From: Trueperaceae bacterium
Lineage (GTDB): Bacteria; Deinococcota; Deinococci; Deinococcales; Trueperaceae
Assembly (NCBI GenBank): GCA_011390455.1
Contig: JAABSI010000026.1
Span: 1 to 34,545, forward strand
DNA length: 34,545 nt
Reading direction: 5' to 3'
Part shown: piece by piece, positions 23,035-32,621 of the stretch
How the letters are laid out: each line of letters opens with the position of its first letter
Numbering within the stretch: the first letter of the stretch is position 1
The notes under the pieces: generated by a model
Database searches by the model: none
What the model was told of the DNA's origin: nothing
Seen by the model: only the letters and a program-made list of their open reading frames with translations
Made by a program: the position numbers and the translations under genes

Positions 23035-25245
23035 TCACCCCCGCGCGTGGATCAGAAGCACCGCGCAGGACGGCGGCGTGGCCGCCGCCACCGCGTGCGC
23101 GAAGCCGCCCAGCGCCCGGTGGCCGACGTCGCGCTTGGGCATCCCCAACACCAGCAGGTCGGCCTGCGCCGCCATCGTCGCCAGCGCCTCCACCGGATCG
23201 TGGGTGGCGGTCGCGAGGCAGCGGACGCGGCCGAGGTGGCGGTGTTCGACGCGGCGCTCCAGCGCGCGGCGGGCACGCGCGCAGCGCTCGGCGTCCGCGT
23301 CGGCCGGGAGCAACCGCACCAGGTCGACGTCGGGATTCGAGAGGCGCGCGAGGCTGCCGAGGACGCGCGCGCGCAGGCGTTCCTGGTCGCTGCGGCCGGC
23401 GAACGGCACGACCACCTTGCGGCAGCGCTCCAGGTGCCAACCGGCCGGTGCGCGGAGCACCACCACGTCGCTGCGCACCGACGCGATCAGGGCGTCGACC
23501 CGCTCCAGGGTGGCCGCGTCGTCGAGGTCCGAGAGGCCCAGGAGCAGGCTCTCGCAGTCGAGCGTCCGGGCGACCCGGGCGATCTCGTCCCACGGGTCGT
23601 CCGCGACCGTCGTGAGCGCCTGCGGCGTCAACCCGAGACCGAACGAGGCGCGCAGCGACGCCGCCAGGACGCGCTGCGCGTTCTCGAGCCCGATCTCGGA
23701 GGCTTCGCCATGGGGCACGACGTTCAGCAGCGTCACGCGGCCGACCTCGGGGGGTGAGAGGGCGTGCGCGACGCTCACGAGCCCCTCGGCGCTCGCGGGG
23801 TTGGCGATCGGCGCGAGCACCAGCGGCCGTCGGCCGCGCAGCGCGACCACGTCGGGCTCGGCGCTCTCGAGCTCCGCGTCCAACGCGCGCGCCTGTCGGC
23901 GCAACGCGGCGATGAACACCAGCGCGCCGAGCAGCAGCCATCCCAGGACGGCCACGCCGGCGGCCGGGACGCTGACCGCGTTGACGACCGCCACCGCGGC
24001 GGCGGCGATGCCGCCCAACCAGAGCGTGGCCGGGGCGCCGGGCGCCGCGAACGGCGGCGTCCCCTCGGGGCGCCGATGGCGGACGAGCAGCGCCAGTCCG
24101 TGGGCCAGGGCGAAGACGCTCAGGTAGATGAGCCCGGCGGCGGCCCCCGCCGTCCGGACCTCGGGGAGCGCGACGACCAGGACCACGACGAAGCCCGTCG
24201 CGGTCGCGACCGCGCGCAGCGGAACGCCGCGGCCGTCGACGTGCGCCAGCTGGCGCGGCAGGGTCCGGTCGCGCGCCATCGTGCGCGCGAGGCGCGAGGC
24301 GCCGAGCAGGTTCGCCTCGAGCGCGGTCAGCGTCGCCAGGATGGCGACCACGGCCACCCATACGTACCCGACGTCGCCGAGGTACCGCGCGGCGGCGTCG
24401 GCCACCATCGTCGCGTCGGACGCCCGGGCGAACTCGACGAGCGCCACGCCCTCCGGAAGCCCGGCCGTCGCGGTGGCGAGGAAGAGCGGCAGGTAGAGGA
24501 TCGTCGCGACCGCGACCGCGGTGAGGCTCGCGCGCGGGAGCGTCCGCGCCGGGTCGCGGACGTCGCCGGCGAGCGCCGGGACGATCGCGAAGCCCTGGAA
24601 CGCGATGAAGAGCACCCCCATGGCCTGCACCACCCCGACGACCCCGCCGGGCGCCACCGGCGGGCTCAGGAACCCGGCCAACGCCTCGGGGCGCACCCCG
24701 AGCGCCACCAGACCGATCGCGCCCAGCGCCCCCATCCCCACGACCTTGGCGATGGTGAGGGCGGCGGCGGGGGTGCCCGACCGGCGGGCGAGCCGTTGCC
24801 CGTACGCGAGGACCGCGGCCACGGCGACGACCACCTCGGCCGCGGGCGCCGTCGCCCAGGCGGGCAGCGCGAGCCCGATCGCGCCGGCGGCGCTCGCCAC
24901 GATCGGCACGGCGAAGCGCGCGAAGCCGAGCGCGAAGACCGCCGCGGCCGCCAGCGAGGCGAAGGCCACCAACCATCCGACCGCGAACGCGGCTTCGACC
25001 CCCAGCACCCGCTGCGCGAAGACGTACGGACCGCCCGAGCGGGGGAAGCGCGCCCCGAGTTCGGCCAGCGCCAGCGCGGCGAGGGCGGCGAGCGCGGCGT
25101 TCGCGACGACCGCGAGCAGCGCGGCCGGTCCCGCGACCGCGAAGGCCGGGCCGGCGAGCACGATCGCGCCGCCGCCGACGATCGATCCGATGCCGAGCCA
25201 GGTGGCGGTGCGTTCGTCGAGGGTGCGGGGGGCGGGTTCGGGCAC
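23035..25245 (-). CDS. APC-family amino-acid permease with C-terminal Usp-like domains
   Basis: The 736-residue protein has about twelve transmembrane segments in residues 1-440, starting with the APC signature TWLGIGSIVGGGAIVLAG, and RFPRSGGPYVF. The cytoplasmic C terminus (about 455-736) contains two Usp-like alpha/beta units, PLVLAPIANPASAEGL and CRKVVVPFAGRSDQ, the second ending LLVLGMPKRD...CAVLLIHARG. The usual ATP-binding glycine motif is degenerate in both. Such fusions may gate transport by nucleotide or stress. The GTG start lies 9 nt after a TAGCTT box, so the mRNA is nearly leaderless. It lies downstream of, and in the same direction as, the Crp/Fnr gene. The substrate is not evident. 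Confidence 0.87.
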   Translation of the reverse strand: MPEPAPRTLDERTATWLGIGSIVGGGAIVLAGPAFAVAGPAALLAVVANAALAALAALALAELGARFPRSGGPYVFAQRVLGVEAAFAVGWLVAFASLAAAAVFALGFARFAVPIVASAAGAIGLALPAWATAPAAEVVVAVAAVLAYGQRLARRSGTPAAALTIAKVVGMGALGAIGLVALGVRPEALAGFLSPPVAPGGVVGVVQAMGVLFIAFQGFAIVPALAGDVRDPARTLPRASLTAVAVATILYLPLFLATATAGLPEGVALVEFARASDATMVADAAARYLGDVGYVWVAVVAILATLTALEANLLGASRLARTMARDRTLPRQLAHVDGRGVPLRAVATATGFVVVLVVALPEVRTAGAAAGLIYLSVFALAHGLALLVRHRRPEGTPPFAAPGAPATLWLGGIAAAAVAVVNAVSVPAAGVAVLGWLLLGALVFIAALRRQARALDAELESAEPDVVALRGRRPLVLAPIANPASAEGLVSVAHALSPPEVGRVTLLNVVPHGEASEIGLENAQRVLAASLRASFGLGLTPQALTTVADDPWDEIARVARTLDCESLLLGLSDLDDAATLERVDALIASVRSDVVVLRAPAGWHLERCRKVVVPFAGRSDQERLRARVLGSLARLSNPDVDLVRLLPADADAERCARARRALERRVEHRHLGRVRCLATATHDPVEALATMAAQADLLVLGMPKRDVGHRALGGFAHAVAAATPPSCAVLLIHARG

Positions 25246-25254
25246 GTCGAACCC

Positions 25255-25260
25255 AAGCTA
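25255..25260 (-). promoter_or_regulatory. -10 box of the permease gene
   Basis: Minus-strand GGTAGCTT, 9 nt before GTG 25245, inside the 53-nt gap after the Crp/Fnr gene. Confidence 0.42.
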
Positions 25261-25298
25261 CCGCTGCGCGGCGGCGCGGGGGCGCGGACGGCGGTCGG

Positions 25299-25958
25299 TC
25301 AGTTCAGCAGGGGGCCGTGGGCGGCGTCGCGCAGGCGCGTGGGGTCGAACCGGTAGCGCCCGCGCGTCCCCTCGACGAAGCCGCGCCGGCGCAGGTCGGA
25401 GAGCGTGAGCGTGGTCGTCTCGCGGGCCGCGCCGATGAGGGCGGCGAGGTGCTCGTGCGTCAGCGGGAGCGTGAGCCGCACGAGGCCGTCGTCGCCGCGT
25501 TGCCCGAAGCGTTCGCCGAGGCGCACGAGCGTGCGCGCCAGGCGCGATGCGACGGGGAGGTCGACGTCCTCGAGCGCCTGCCGGAGGTCGCGCGCGTGCG
25601 CCCCGAGGGCGCGCGAGACCGCCGCGGCGTGGTCGGCCGAGCTGGGGTCGAGCGCCCGCACGACGACCGCAGATCCGAGCGCCTGCGCGGTCTCTCCGTA
25701 GTGGTCGGCACCGGGGTCGAGGGCGCCGAGGAGGTCGCCGGGACCGATCACCCCCACGAGCCGCTCGCGCCCGGTGGGCGAGGCGACCGACAGCACGACC
25801 AAGCCCGCCTCGATCGCGAACGCGGCCGCCGCGGGGTCCCCGGTGCGGTACAGCACCTCGCCGCGCGCGAGCACGCGCGCGGGACCGACGTTCGCCCAGG
25901 GCGTCGGGTGTTGCGGATGCGACCGCCGGAGCGGTGCGCCGAGCGCGTCGGGGACCAT
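25299..25958 (-). CDS. Crp/Fnr-family transcriptional regulator
   Basis: The 219-residue protein has an N-terminal cyclic-nucleotide-binding-type beta barrel (about 25-120, with GEVLYRTGDPAAAAFAIEAG and GDLLGAL), a dimerisation helix, and a C-terminal winged helix with LTHEHLAALIGAARETTTLTLSDLRRRGFVE. There is no cysteine cluster, so it is not an Fnr-type oxygen sensor; the cAMP-contacting residues are not clearly conserved, so the ligand is uncertain. A TATGAT box, the best -10 in the window, ends 6 nt before the ATG. It diverges from the Wzz gene and precedes the permease gene, both plausible targets. Confidence 0.9.
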   Translation of the reverse strand: MVPDALGAPLRRSHPQHPTPWANVGPARVLARGEVLYRTGDPAAAAFAIEAGLVVLSVASPTGRERLVGVIGPGDLLGALDPGADHYGETAQALGSAVVVRALDPSSADHAAAVSRALGAHARDLRQALEDVDLPVASRLARTLVRLGERFGQRGDDGLVRLTLPLTHEHLAALIGAARETTTLTLSDLRRRGFVEGTRGRYRFDPTRLRDAAHGPLLN

Positions 25959-25964
25959 GCGCGA

Positions 25965-25970
25965 ATCATA
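25965..25970 (-). promoter_or_regulatory. Leaderless -10 box of the Crp/Fnr gene
   Basis: Minus-strand CGTATGAT, 6-nt spacer, ATG at 25958. It is 33 nt from the divergent Wzz box, so one regulator could affect both promoters. Confidence 0.62.
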
Positions 25971-26003
25971 CGCGTGCGGCCGCCGGTCGCGGCGTCCACC
26001 CGG

Positions 26004-26009
26004 TACGAT
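26004..26009 (+). promoter_or_regulatory. Leaderless -10 box of the Wzz gene
   Basis: GGTACGAT, 7-nt spacer, ATG at 26017. Confidence 0.58.
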
Positions 26010-26016
26010 GGTCCGC

Positions 26017-27228
26017 ATGGCCGTTTCCGACGCCCCGACGCCCCCCGCGGGCGGCTCCGCGACCCCCGCGAGCGACGAGATCTCCCTGCGCGAGCTCTAC
26101 CTGGTGCTGCGGCGCCGCTTCGCGTGGATCGTCGCGGCGGCGCTCGTGGCCGGCGTCGTGGCGTACGTGGTGCTGGCGACGCGGCCAGCGGTGTTCGTCG
26201 CGGAGGCGACCGCCGTGGTCGCGCGCACGCCAGTGAGCGTCGCCGGCGAGTCGGGGCTGCTCTTCCAGCCCGAGCTCGACGTCACGTACGAGACGTACAC
26301 CACGCTCGCCTACAGCCGCGGGGTGCTCGAAGCGGTGCTCGAGGCGGTGCCGGAGGCCGACTTGAGCCTCGCCGGGGCGCGCAGCGCGCTGGGGCTCGAA
26401 CGACTCGCGGGGTCCGCGAACCAGGCCTCGTCGCTGCTCGCGGTCGCGCACCGAGCGCGCTTCGGCGAGCCATCCGTGGCCGCCACCCTCGCGACCGAAT
26501 GGACGCGTGCGACCATCGCGACGGTGCAGGCGCTCCTGAACGAGAACCTGGACGCGGTGGAGCGCATCACCAGCGCCGAGCTCGAACTCGCCCGGATCGG
26601 CCTCGACGAGGCGGAGCAGGCGCTGCGCGCCTTCCGCGAGGCGAACGACGCCGCCGCCGATCCCGAACGGCTGACGGGCACGCGGATGCGCTCCGTAACG
26701 CTGGCCGAACGGCGCGACGAGCTCGAGCGCCAGGTGGTCGCCCGCGAGGCGGAGCTCGCCAGCCTCCGTTCGCGCGACGATCCGACCGAGACGGTGGCGC
26801 TCGCCGACGCGCCCGAAGCGCCGCTCACGGTCGCGGGCGCCATCTGGGCGCTCGAGGCTCGGATCGCGAGCGCGCGGGCGGAGCTGGGGCGTCTGGACGC
26901 CCAGGAGGCGGCGGTCCGAACCGAGCTCGACGCGCTCGCGGCGGCCGTCGCGCGCGTGCAGACCACGGTGGCGAGCCTGGAGCGGGCGATCGTGCGGGCG
27001 GACGCCGAGGTCGCCACCCTCGCGGCGATCGAGCCGACGGTCGCGTACGTCGCGCAATTGGCGCCGGCGGGTGCGCGGGTCCTGGGCGAGGCCGCGGTTC
27101 CGGCCGAGCCCGAGGGCCGGTCCACGCTGCTCGTCGCGCTGCTCGCGCTGGTCGTCGTCGGCTTCGCCGGGGTGGTGGTCGCGCTGCTCGCCGAGGCCGT
27201 CCGCGACCCGGCGCGCGCGGTGCGCTGA
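26017..27228 (+). CDS. Wzz-type polysaccharide chain-length / co-polymerase protein
   Basis: The 403-residue protein has the Wzz layout: cytoplasmic N terminus with ISLRELYLVLRRRFAWIV, first transmembrane segment about 36-54, a long helical periplasmic domain (about 170-350) rich in Ala, Glu and Arg with coiled-coil character, and a second transmembrane segment about 370-392. No kinase domain follows. Such proteins regulate polysaccharide chain length or export. No polymerase, flippase or glycosyltransferase gene is adjacent, so its partner locus lies elsewhere. The ATG is 7 nt after TACGAT with no Shine-Dalgarno sequence. The next gene starts 17 nt after its stop. Confidence 0.83.
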   Translation: MAVSDAPTPPAGGSATPASDEISLRELYLVLRRRFAWIVAAALVAGVVAYVVLATRPAVFVAEATAVVARTPVSVAGESGLLFQPELDVTYETYTTLAYSRGVLEAVLEAVPEADLSLAGARSALGLERLAGSANQASSLLAVAHRARFGEPSVAATLATEWTRATIATVQALLNENLDAVERITSAELELARIGLDEAEQALRAFREANDAAADPERLTGTRMRSVTLAERRDELERQVVAREAELASLRSRDDPTETVALADAPEAPLTVAGAIWALEARIASARAELGRLDAQEAAVRTELDALAAAVARVQTTVASLERAIVRADAEVATLAAIEPTVAYVAQLAPAGARVLGEAAVPAEPEGRSTLLVALLALVVVGFAGVVVALLAEAVRDPARAVR

Positions 27229-27245
27229 CGCCCGGGTCGACGCCC

Positions 27246-28079
27246 GTGCGCCTCGCGGTCCTCGCCGACGTCCACGGGAACCTGGCTGCCTTCGAGGCGG
27301 CGCTCGAGGCGGCCCAGCGCAGCGAGCCCGACCTGCTCGTCGTCGCGGGGGACGTGGTGAACGGGGCGCCCGACTCGCGGGCGTGCTGGGCGCTGGCGCG
27401 CGCCCACGCCGACGTGCTGCTGCGCGGCAACCACGAGCGCTACGTGTTCGATCGCGGCACGCCGCAGGGCGATCCGGCCTGGTCGGGTCCGCGCTTCCGG
27501 CCGCTCGACTGGACCGCCCGCGAGATGGCGGGCCTCGAGTCGGAGCTGCGCGCCGCGCCGATCGCCGCGCGACCGGTGGACGGCGCGTTGGTGGTGCACG
27601 CCGTCCCCGACGACGACGCGACGTCGCTCTTCGCCTGGTCGACCGACGACGAGGTCGAGGCGGCGTTCGCCGGCCAGGTCGCCGGCCTGATCGTCCGCGC
27701 CCACAACCACCTGCCGTTCCAGCGCCCGCTCGCCGGCGGCCGCCAGCTCGTGAGCCTCGGCGCCGTCGGGCTGTCGCTGGTCGGTCGCCCGGACGCGCAG
27801 TGGGGCCTGTTCACCCGCCGCCCCGACGGCAGCTGGCACGTCGCGCACCGGAGCGAGCGCTACGACGTGGCCGCCACCGTGCGCCGCTTCCGCGAGAGCG
27901 GCTACCTGGACGTCTCGGGGCCGGTCGGCGAGCTGTTCCTGCGCGAGGCCGCCACCGGCACCCACCACCTGGTGCCGTTCTTCCGCTTCGAGCGGGCCTG
28001 GCGCCGCGAGCAGGCGCCGTTCGCCGATGAAGACGCGGCCCTCGCAGCTGCTGTGGACGCGTTCCTAGGTCGGCGCTGA
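27246..28079 (+). CDS. Calcineurin-like metallophosphoesterase
   Basis: The 277-residue cytoplasmic protein has the ordered metal-binding motifs of the family: DVHGN (Asp 8, His 10), GDVVN (Asp 36), GNHE (Asn 62, His 63), then VVHAVPDD and RAHNHLPF. It resembles the YfcE/PrpE-like group acting on phosphodiesters or nucleotides; the substrate is unknown. The GTG start at 27246 begins directly at the first beta strand (VRLAVLADVHGN). It follows the Wzz gene by 17 nt and is probably co-transcribed from the leaderless promoter at 26004. A hairpin terminator follows. Confidence 0.88.
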   Translation: MRLAVLADVHGNLAAFEAALEAAQRSEPDLLVVAGDVVNGAPDSRACWALARAHADVLLRGNHERYVFDRGTPQGDPAWSGPRFRPLDWTAREMAGLESELRAAPIAARPVDGALVVHAVPDDDATSLFAWSTDDEVEAAFAGQVAGLIVRAHNHLPFQRPLAGGRQLVSLGAVGLSLVGRPDAQWGLFTRRPDGSWHVAHRSERYDVAATVRRFRESGYLDVSGPVGELFLREAATGTHHLVPFFRFERAWRREQAPFADEDAALAAAVDAFLGRR

Positions 28080-28080
28080 G

Positions 28081-28115
28081 GCGGCGGCAACGGCGAGGCC
28101 CGTTGCCAGCGCCGC
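28081..28115. terminator. Hairpin between metallophosphoesterase and pyrC
   Basis: GGCAACGG (28086-28093) pairs with CCGTTGCC (28100-28107) around a 6-nt loop; GCGGC (28081-28085) and GCCGC (28111-28115) can extend it past a bulge. It lies in the 48-nt gap between convergent genes. Confidence 0.65.
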
Positions 28116-28127
28116 AGCCGTGGACGC

Positions 28128-29411
28128 CTACCTCGGGCGCTCGTAGGCCACGCGGCCGCCGACGAGCGTCGCCCGCGGCCAGCCCGTGAGCACCTCGCCG
28201 GCCCACGGCGAGAACTTGGCCTTCGACGCGAACGCGGCGGGGTCGACCGCAGCCTCCGTGTCCAGGTCGAGCAGCACCACGTCCGCGGGCATGCCTGTCG
28301 CGAGCGTCGGTTCGGTCCAGCCCATCACCCGGGCCGGGCCGCCCTGCATCAGGTCGAGCAACCGCTCCAGCGTCACCTGACCGGTGGCCACGAGGCGCGT
28401 GTACAGGAGCGGGAACGCGACCTCGATGTTGGGGAGCCCGAAGGGTGCCTCGAGCAGGTCGCGGTCCTTCTCCGCGCGGGTGTGCGGGGCGTGGTCGGTG
28501 CCGAGGCAGTCGACGACGCCGCGGTTGACCGCGTCGATCAGGTAGGCCACGTCGCTGGCCTCGCGCAGCGGCGGCGCGACCTTGAAGACGGGGTCGAAGG
28601 CGCGCAGCGCGGCGTCGGTGAGGGTCAGGTGGTGCGGCGTCACCTCGACGGTGACCGGCGCGCCGAGCTCCTTGAGCGCCTCGACGGCGCGCATGCCGAG
28701 TTCGCTCGAGACGTGCGCCAGGTGGACCCGGCAGCCGGTCATGCGCGCGATCATCCCGTCGCGGTAGAGCATGACGGCCTCGGCCTCGGCGGGGTTGCCC
28801 GGCAGGCCCAACTCGTGCGATACACGGCCTTCGTGCATCACGCCGCCCTGGCGCAGCGTCGGCTCCTCGGAGTGCGTCTGGACGACCAGCCCGAGCTCGC
28901 GCGCGTACTCGCAGGCGCGCCGCTGCAGGTGGGCGTCGGCGACCGGGATGCCGTCGTCCGTGATCATCACCGCGCCGGCCGCCTGCAAGGCGGCGTAGTC
29001 GGCGAGGCGCTCGCCCTTCAGGCCGATCGAGAGCGCGGCGGCGGGGCGCAGGCGCGCCAGCCCGAGGCGCGCCGCCTGGGCGACCAGGTCGGCGACGATC
29101 GCCGGGTCGTCGACCGTGGGGGTGGTGTTCGCCATCGAGACCACGGTGCCGAAGCCGCCGGCGACCGCGGCTCCGAGGCCCGTGGCGAGGTCCTCCTTCT
29201 CCTCCTGGCCCGGCACCCGCAGGTGCACGTGGGGGTCGAGGAAGGCGGGGGTGGCGACGTGGCCGCGGGCGTCGACCTCGAGGTCGGCGGTGCCCTCCAG
29301 GTCCACGCCCTCGATGGTGCCGCCGGCGAGCCAGAGGTCGTGGACGCCGTGGTCGCCGCGCGCGTCGATCAGGCGCGCGCCGCGCAGGACGGTGCGGGGG
29401 ATGTCGGTCAT
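28128..29411 (-). CDS. pyrC: Dihydroorotase
   Basis: The 427-residue class I dihydroorotase cyclises carbamoyl-aspartate to dihydroorotate, the third step of pyrimidine synthesis. Visible are the metal-binding DPHVHLRVPGQEEKED, THSEE, HLAHVSSELG and the catalytic TDHAPHT; the aspartate in ITDDGIPV replaces the carboxylated lysine of class II enzymes, as in Aquifex-type enzymes. The length fits. The ATG overlaps the stop of a 13-codon ORF (ATGA), and its Shine-Dalgarno GGAG lies inside that ORF. It is the last gene of the pyrR-pyrB-pyrC operon. Confidence 0.95.
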   Translation of the reverse strand: MTDIPRTVLRGARLIDARGDHGVHDLWLAGGTIEGVDLEGTADLEVDARGHVATPAFLDPHVHLRVPGQEEKEDLATGLGAAVAGGFGTVVSMANTTPTVDDPAIVADLVAQAARLGLARLRPAAALSIGLKGERLADYAALQAAGAVMITDDGIPVADAHLQRRACEYARELGLVVQTHSEEPTLRQGGVMHEGRVSHELGLPGNPAEAEAVMLYRDGMIARMTGCRVHLAHVSSELGMRAVEALKELGAPVTVEVTPHHLTLTDAALRAFDPVFKVAPPLREASDVAYLIDAVNRGVVDCLGTDHAPHTRAEKDRDLLEAPFGLPNIEVAFPLLYTRLVATGQVTLERLLDLMQGGPARVMGWTEPTLATGMPADVVLLDLDTEAAVDPAAFASKAKFSPWAGEVLTGWPRATLVGGRVAYERPR

Positions 29412-29445
29412 GCCTTTTCTCCGTTCCAGGGGGCGGCGAGCGCGG

Positions 29446-29449
<4 letters not shown>
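29408..29449 (-). CDS. 13-codon linker ORF between pyrB and pyrC
   Basis: This tiny ORF encodes MTALAAPWNGEKA. Its ATG overlaps the pyrB TGA (ATGA, 29446-29449) and its TGA overlaps the pyrC ATG (ATGA, 29408-29411). It has its own purine-rich site, GGAAAGGG, six nt upstream, and contains the GGAG for pyrC. A ribosome could therefore pass from pyrB through this ORF into pyrC. The peptide itself may have no function. I recall that Thermus places an ORF called bbc between pyrB and pyrC; whether this is a remnant is unknown. Confidence 0.55.
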
Positions 29450-31040
<1,591 letters not shown>

Positions 31041-31066
31041 CCAAGGGGCGGTCCACGCCACCTTGG
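31041..31066. repeat. Near-perfect inverted repeat upstream of the pyr promoter
   Basis: CCAAGG-GGCG and CGCC-A-CCTTGG form ten pairs with one bulge around GTCCA, at the -35 position of the pyr promoter. Confidence 0.4.
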
Positions 31067-31088
31067 AGCGCCGGCACCAGCCCAAGAA

Positions 31089-31120
31089 GCGGCGCCGGCC
31101 CCAGAAGGGGCCGGCGCCGC
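31089..31120 (-). terminator. Hairpin after the beta-propeller lipoprotein gene
   Basis: Perfect 14-bp stem (31089-31102 with 31107-31120) around AGAA, 24 nt past the stop of the minus-strand gene. No T-run follows. Confidence 0.72.
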
Positions 31121-31143
31121 GGCGAACGGACTGGTGTTCGAAC

Positions 31144-32535
31144 TCAGCGGGCGACGATCACCGCACGAGCACGGCCCGCGCCGTCGAGCTCTTCCGCGAT
31201 GGTGACGCTGCCGTCACCGGCCACTTCGAGCACGCTGTAGCCGCCCGAACCATCGGACGAGAACCACGCAGCCACGGCGGTGTTCGTTCCGGGGACCCAC
31301 GCGACGCCGCGGAAGATGCGCGCCGTGCCCAGGACGAGTTGGTCGAGGTCGGTGCCACCGAGGTCGGTCAGGGTGTCGCCGGCGAAGCTGAGCACGGTGG
31401 CGAGGTCGTCGCCCACGACGATGACGCGTTCGCTGTCGAGGTCGGCCGAGGCGAAGCGCGCATCGTAGGTGCCGGTCAAGGCGACCGTGTCGAGCACGGC
31501 AGGGTTGGCTGGATCGGCGAGGTCCGCCAAGACGACGTCCTGGTTGTCGATCGTGCTGAGCAAGCGCCAACCGGCCGCGGTCTCGAACACCATGGGACCG
31601 TTGCCGCCTTCCCCAAAGAGGAAGCTCGGATCGTCCTGGGCCACGCCGCCCGAGATGGCGAGTGTGTTGAGGCCGTTGTAGAGGTACGGCGCGGTGGGAT
31701 GCTTGACGAGGCCCTGGTAGCTGACCTCCGGCGTGTCGTCGACGTACGTCAACACACCGGTGGTCGGGTCGACGGTGAACGTGATCACGACGTCGCTGTT
31801 GTCTTCGTTGACCCAGAGCTGAGTGCCGGCGGCGTTGAAGGTCATCTCCGTGATCGCGCAGCCGTCGTTGTCCACGGCCACCCAACAACCGAGGCCGTCG
31901 AAATCGACCATCTCGTTCGTGACGACGTGGCTGAACGTTCCATCGACGAACTCGAACACATCGATGCGGGCGTCGCCCCAGTTCGAGTGGACGAAGGACG
32001 ACACGAACAGCCAAGGGTTGGTCGGGTGCATGGTCAGACCGAAGACGGCGTGGTCGGGATCGAGGCCCGCGCCAGGCACCGTGGCGGTGTCGATCGACGC
32101 GTACATGCCGGATGCGAACCGGAACGACTCCAGCTCGATGCCCGACGAGGCGACGACGAACTCCTCCGCCTCGAACGTCGCCGTGACCGTCTCGGCGGCG
32201 TTCACCGTCACTACGCAGGTCGTGGTCGTGCTGCCGGCCCCACAAGTGGTGGCGCTGGCGAAGTCGAAGTCGACGAAGGCCGAGCCGTCGTCGGCGACGG
32301 CCGTCAGCGTGACCTCGGTGCCCTCTTCGAAGGTTCCGACGAACTCGCTGGCGGCGGTGTCGATGCCCTCGGGCGTCGACGTGACGCTGCCGCTTCCGTC
32401 GCCGGCGAGGGCCACGGTGAGGTCGAAGGTCGGGGTCGGAGGTGGCGGCTGGGTACACGCCGCGATGAGCACGGCGACGAGCGCAAGGGCGGTGAGCGTG
32501 GTGAGGCGGATGCGGGTCTTGGGAGCGCTTGCCAT
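31144..32535 (-). CDS. Lipoprotein with InlB-type repeat and beta-propeller-like domain
   Basis: The product has 463 residues. The lipobox AVLIAAC gives a lipidated Cys near residue 27. Residues about 36-120 (FDLTVALAGDGSGSVTSTPEG, VTVNAAETVTATFE) resemble the divergent InlB B-repeat. The rest shows repeated blades such as LFVSSFVHSNWGDARIDVFEF and MTFNAAGTQLWVNEDNSDVV, like YVTN or lactonase-type beta-propellers. Function is unknown; surface binding is a guess. The gene is visibly less GC-rich (about 60-67 % in lines counted) than its neighbours and separates uraA from pyrR. A purine site, GGAAAGGA, precedes the ATG. Confidence 0.8.
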   Translation of the reverse strand: MASAPKTRIRLTTLTALALVAVLIAACTQPPPPTPTFDLTVALAGDGSGSVTSTPEGIDTAASEFVGTFEEGTEVTLTAVADDGSAFVDFDFASATTCGAGSTTTTCVVTVNAAETVTATFEAEEFVVASSGIELESFRFASGMYASIDTATVPGAGLDPDHAVFGLTMHPTNPWLFVSSFVHSNWGDARIDVFEFVDGTFSHVVTNEMVDFDGLGCWVAVDNDGCAITEMTFNAAGTQLWVNEDNSDVVITFTVDPTTGVLTYVDDTPEVSYQGLVKHPTAPYLYNGLNTLAISGGVAQDDPSFLFGEGGNGPMVFETAAGWRLLSTIDNQDVVLADLADPANPAVLDTVALTGTYDARFASADLDSERVIVVGDDLATVLSFAGDTLTDLGGTDLDQLVLGTARIFRGVAWVPGTNTAVAAWFSSDGSGGYSVLEVAGDGSVTIAEELDGAGRARAVIVAR

Positions 32536-32621
32536 CGAGCCATCCTTTCCCGCCAGGTCATGGCGGTCACGGCACCATCCCACAACGGGTCGGGCGCGGA
32601 CGTGGATTCCGTCTCTTGCGC

